A stretch of DNA of 8,211 nt from an uncultured Planctomycetaceae bacterium (GTDB lineage Bacteria; Planctomycetota; Planctomycetia; Pirellulales; Pirellulaceae): the NCBI GenBank assembly GCA_903927685.1, contig CAIYOB010001319.1, positions 1 through 8,211 of the forward strand. The letters run 5' to 3'. The notes under the pieces were generated by a model that did not search any database, had not been told where the DNA came from, and saw nothing but the letters and a program-made list of their open reading frames with translations. This document shows, piece after piece, positions 5,735-8,211 of the stretch. A program made the position numbers and the translations under genes. Position 1 is the stretch's first letter; each line of letters starts with the position of its first letter.

Positions 5735-8056
5735 CTACGGCTCGAAATCCTCCGGCTGGATCACCGGAAACGTGGCTCGAATCCGCGTCCCTCGCCCCGG
5801 CCCGCTATCGACCTGAAGTTCCTGGCCGAATGACCTCGCGCGCTCGCGCATGCCGTGCAGGCCGAAGCGGCCCGCCGCAACCGCCGCCGGATCGAATCCG
5901 ACTCCGTTGTCTTGCACCTCGAGCGTCACATCCTCGCCGTCCTGGATCAACGCCACCCGGATCATGTCGCCGTGGCTGTGCCGGCACGCATTGGTGATAG
6001 CCTCCTGCGCGATGCGAAAGATCGCGTTCTCGATGACCGGCGCCAGGCGGCTGAAGCTGACTTCGCACCGGTACATGATTTCCGGAGCATTGGGCCGTTC
6101 GCTGACGTTGTCAATGAAGTCCGCCAGTGCGGCCTTGATTCCGAATTTCTGCAGGACGGGCGTCCGGGTCCGATTCATCAGACTGCGGGCCTCCGCGGCC
6201 GCCTCACGCAGCGCCTGCATGCCGGCTGCGAAGATCGTCTTCAGTTTCTCGGATTCGTGCGCCGCCTGACCATCGTAAGCGTCAAACTGCAGCAGCGCAC
6301 CGAGCAGACGCTGAGCCACACCGTCGTGGATCTCGAAAGTGATCATCTCGCGATCGTGGTCGCTGGCTTGCAACAGTCGGCGCAGCGACCGTTGCTGGGC
6401 TTGGACCTGTTCTTCAGCCCGCTTGCGGTCGGTGATGTCCCCGTGGGAACCGACCAGTCGCCGGGCCCGGCCCTGCTCGTCGCGCACGGCCAGGGCGTGG
6501 GCGCTGATCCAGCGGTACGAGCCGTCTCGGTGCCGAAACCGGTACTCGGCCGTGATCGTCAACAAGGGGCTCGCCAAGAAATCCTCTTGGGCCTTGATGA
6601 TCGACTCGCGTTCCTCCGGATGCAGGCGGCTGGCCCAATCATCAAAGCCCTCGCCAATCTCGTCGTCGCGGTAGCCGAAGAGACTCTTCCAGCGGCCGGA
6701 GTAGAATACCTTGCCTGTGGTCAGGTCCCAGTCCCAGATGCCCACGCCCGCAGCCCGAACCGCCAACTCGAACCGTTCCTGGCTGGCCCGCAGCTCCTCA
6801 TAGCTCTGGCGCAACGCGGCTTCGGCTCGCCGCAGGTCGGTGATGTCGGTAATGATCACGGCGGTCCATGCCAGTTCCCCGTCGGCGTCCTGGACCGGGA
6901 AGATCGTGTGAATGGTGGGATGCAATTGGCCGTCGGGAAAACGCAGCAGCTGTTCGCCACGCCACGGCTCGCCGCGGCGCAGCGCCGGCAGGATCTCTTC
7001 GGTGCGGCGCAACTGGTAGCTGTCGGGATAATAGTCGGCGACGCACGTTCCGATGACGTCGTCCGGCTGCTGCCGGCCAAACAGCCGAGCCAGGTAAGGA
7101 TTCACGAACAGGATCCGGCCGTCCGCATCCGCCATGCCAAACCCTTGCGTCGCCGCATCGACGAAGCGTCCGAAGATCGTCAGACGCTCCTCGGCCTGCC
7201 GCCGCTGCTCGACTTCCGCCTGCAGCCGCCGGTTGGCCGCATGCAGTTCCGAGGTGCGGTCGGCGACCCGCTGCTCCAAATCGTCGTGTGCCTGCTGCAG
7301 GTCGGCCTCGGCCTGCTTCCGCTCCGTGACGTCGCTGGAAACCAGCGTTACCGCGATGGTCTGTCCGTCGACCTTGACCGGCCCCAACCGCGTCTCGTAC
7401 CAAGCTACCGTTCCGTAGGGCCCCGTCGCCTGGCTTTCGTTGACGACCGTCTCGCCCGTGCCGAAGACGTATTCGACGCACTGCCGCGCCTGCTCGCGGT
7501 GCTCCGGTTGCAGGTAGTCGTAGACACTGCTGCCGATGACCTGGGCCAAGGTCAAGCCGGGCGCCGGCCGATTGATGAACAGGATCGTCCCCTGGCGGTC
7601 CACCGTGGAGACCTGTGCGGGCGCGTTGTCAATGACCGCACGCCATTTCGCCTCGCTGCGCCGCAACTCATCTTCCGCGCGGCGCTGCTCGGTAATATCC
7701 TGGGCGAAACCGATGCAACCGAGAATGCGGTTGGCGTCATCCCGCAGCGGCTCGATGTGGGCACGGAAGACGCGATTCAGGAACGTGCCTTCGTAATCGA
7801 CCACTTCGCCGCGCAACGCACGCCGGTGAACGGCCACGCCTGGCCGGTTCTCGTCCGTGCTTTCAAAGAACTCGAACAGCGTCTTGCCAAGGTATTGGTG
7901 CGGCGGAATGTTGAGGGCCGCCAATCCGGCCCCAAAGGCTGCGGTGATCCGCAGGTCGATATCAGTCGACCAGACAAACCCCGGGATCCGGTCGGCCATC
8001 AACCTGAAGAGAACCGGGACTTGGACTTGGTCAGCTAGCGGGGAACTTTCCGTCAT
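5735..8056 (-). CDS. Soluble multi-PAS sensor histidine kinase, NarL/DegS-like (PAS x4, HisKA_3-like, HATPase)
   Basis: From the ATG at 8056 this is a 773-residue kinase without membrane segments. It should sense an intracellular or diffusible signal and phosphorylate a separate regulator. PAS domains lie at about 16-125, 133-244, 293-407 and 427-545. The last resembles the PAS_3 fold (WDWDLTTGKVFYS, then YRFRHRDGSYRWIS). A coiled coil at 245-292 (LEQRVADRTSELHAAN) links the second and third. The phosphoacceptor region reads FEIHDGVAQ with His577, as in HisKA_3 enzymes, though the preceding residues (DREMIT) depart from the usual ER-IA-REL pattern. The ATPase domain has Asn689 in EAITNACRH, DNGVGF at 716-721 and a short G2 box GRFGLHGM at 729-736, typical of the NarX/DegS class. 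No receiver is fused, and no LuxR-type regulator is in the window. The frame stays open to 8185, but the extra 43 residues show no family resemblance and would start upstream of the candidate promoter; ATG 8056 precedes the first PAS. Met at 7999 is an alternative start. Confidence 0.94.
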   Translation of the reverse strand: MTESSPLADQVQVPVLFRLMADRIPGFVWSTDIDLRITAAFGAGLAALNIPPHQYLGKTLFEFFESTDENRPGVAVHRRALRGEVVDYEGTFLNRVFRAHIEPLRDDANRILGCIGFAQDITEQRRAEDELRRSEAKWRAVIDNAPAQVSTVDRQGTILFINRPAPGLTLAQVIGSSVYDYLQPEHREQARQCVEYVFGTGETVVNESQATGPYGTVAWYETRLGPVKVDGQTIAVTLVSSDVTERKQAEADLQQAHDDLEQRVADRTSELHAANRRLQAEVEQRRQAEERLTIFGRFVDAATQGFGMADADGRILFVNPYLARLFGRQQPDDVIGTCVADYYPDSYQLRRTEEILPALRRGEPWRGEQLLRFPDGQLHPTIHTIFPVQDADGELAWTAVIITDITDLRRAEAALRQSYEELRASQERFELAVRAAGVGIWDWDLTTGKVFYSGRWKSLFGYRDDEIGEGFDDWASRLHPEERESIIKAQEDFLASPLLTITAEYRFRHRDGSYRWISAHALAVRDEQGRARRLVGSHGDITDRKRAEEQVQAQQRSLRRLLQASDHDREMITFEIHDGVAQRLLGALLQFDAYDGQAAHESEKLKTIFAAGMQALREAAAEARSLMNRTRTPVLQKFGIKAALADFIDNVSERPNAPEIMYRCEVSFSRLAPVIENAIFRIAQEAITNACRHSHGDMIRVALIQDGEDVTLEVQDNGVGFDPAAVAAGRFGLHGMRERARSFGQELQVDSGPGRGTRIRATFPVIQPEDFEP

Positions 8057-8072
8057 GGGCTGGGCGCTGAGG

Positions 8073-8078
8073 CCTCCT
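8073..8078 (-). promoter_or_regulatory. Shine-Dalgarno-like AGGAGG upstream of the second kinase, with long spacing
   Basis: The minus strand reads AGGAGG, a perfect anti-16S match, but 16 bases separate it from the ATG at 8056, more than the usual 5-10. No in-frame ATG, GTG or TTG lies between them. It supports translation starting in this area but does not settle the exact start codon. Confidence 0.45.
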
Positions 8079-8129
8079 GAGAACGTACTACAAACTCGGC
8101 ATTCATCCGGACTGTGACGCCATGGGATT

Positions 8130-8135
8130 ATTGTA
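8130..8135 (-). promoter_or_regulatory. Candidate -10 box for the second kinase gene
   Basis: The minus strand reads TACAAT (5 of 6 to TATAAT). Transcription would begin near 8122, about 66 bases before the ATG at 8056. No good -35 box lies 16-18 bases upstream (the sequence there is GGCGTT-like), so the call rests on the -10 match and position alone. If real, it excludes a start codon at 8185. Confidence 0.25.
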
Positions 8136-8211
8136 GCCGAATTCGGCCTTCGAACGCCAGTCCTCCGGCAAGGCGGCTCCGTCAAGGCGGAACGGAACGG
8201 GAATCGCTCAA

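Noticed and set aside
5855..8038. A 727-codon open frame on the plus strand
   Set aside because: It lies wholly antisense to the second kinase, whose PAS, histidine and ATPase motifs are unmistakable. Long antisense frames are common in GC-rich genes and its translation shows no recognisable domain.

Overview
The window is a GC-rich bacterial chromosomal segment with three complete protein-coding genes. Gene style and content (a large multi-PAS/GAF hybrid kinase, a COG1082-type sugar isomerase/epimerase, a second multi-PAS kinase, loosely packed genes) fit an environmental bacterium, possibly Planctomycetota. That placement is inference from general family knowledge; the window holds no marker gene that could prove it.

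Layout: 1-187 is a 5' region with a plausible sigma70-like promoter (TTGAAA, 17 nt, TACAAC) and a GAGG ribosome binding site. 188-4345 (+) encodes a 1385-residue membrane-anchored hybrid histidine kinase: three predicted membrane segments, PAS, two GAF domains of different subtypes, coiled coil, two more PAS, HisKA, HATPase and two receiver domains. 4346-4559 separates it from a convergent gene. This gap holds a short hairpin right after the stop codon and an unusual relatively AT-rich element in which 12-base units face each other as 30-base inverted arms matching at 28 of 30 positions. 4560-5558 (-) encodes a 332-residue TIM-barrel sugar-phosphate isomerase/epimerase-like protein with a strong AAGGAG site. 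After a 176-base gap, 5735-8056 (-) encodes a soluble 773-residue kinase with four PAS domains, a coiled coil, a HisKA_3-like histidine region and an HATPase domain. 8057-8211 holds its leader and a possible -10 box.

How they may work together: the two kinases belong to different phosphorelay classes. The hybrid enzyme should pass phosphate His-Asp and then to a separate HPt protein, because it has no HPt domain of its own. The NarL/DegS-like enzyme should pass phosphate to a LuxR/NarL-type regulator. Neither partner is in the window. The isomerase gene and the second kinase gene share a strand and could share a transcript, but the 176-base gap and the strong separate ribosome binding site leave this open. 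I found no RNA genes, CRISPR array, transposase gene or defence system. The most unusual DNA is the inverted 12-base repeat element between the convergent genes; I did not find clear evidence of a new multi-gene system.
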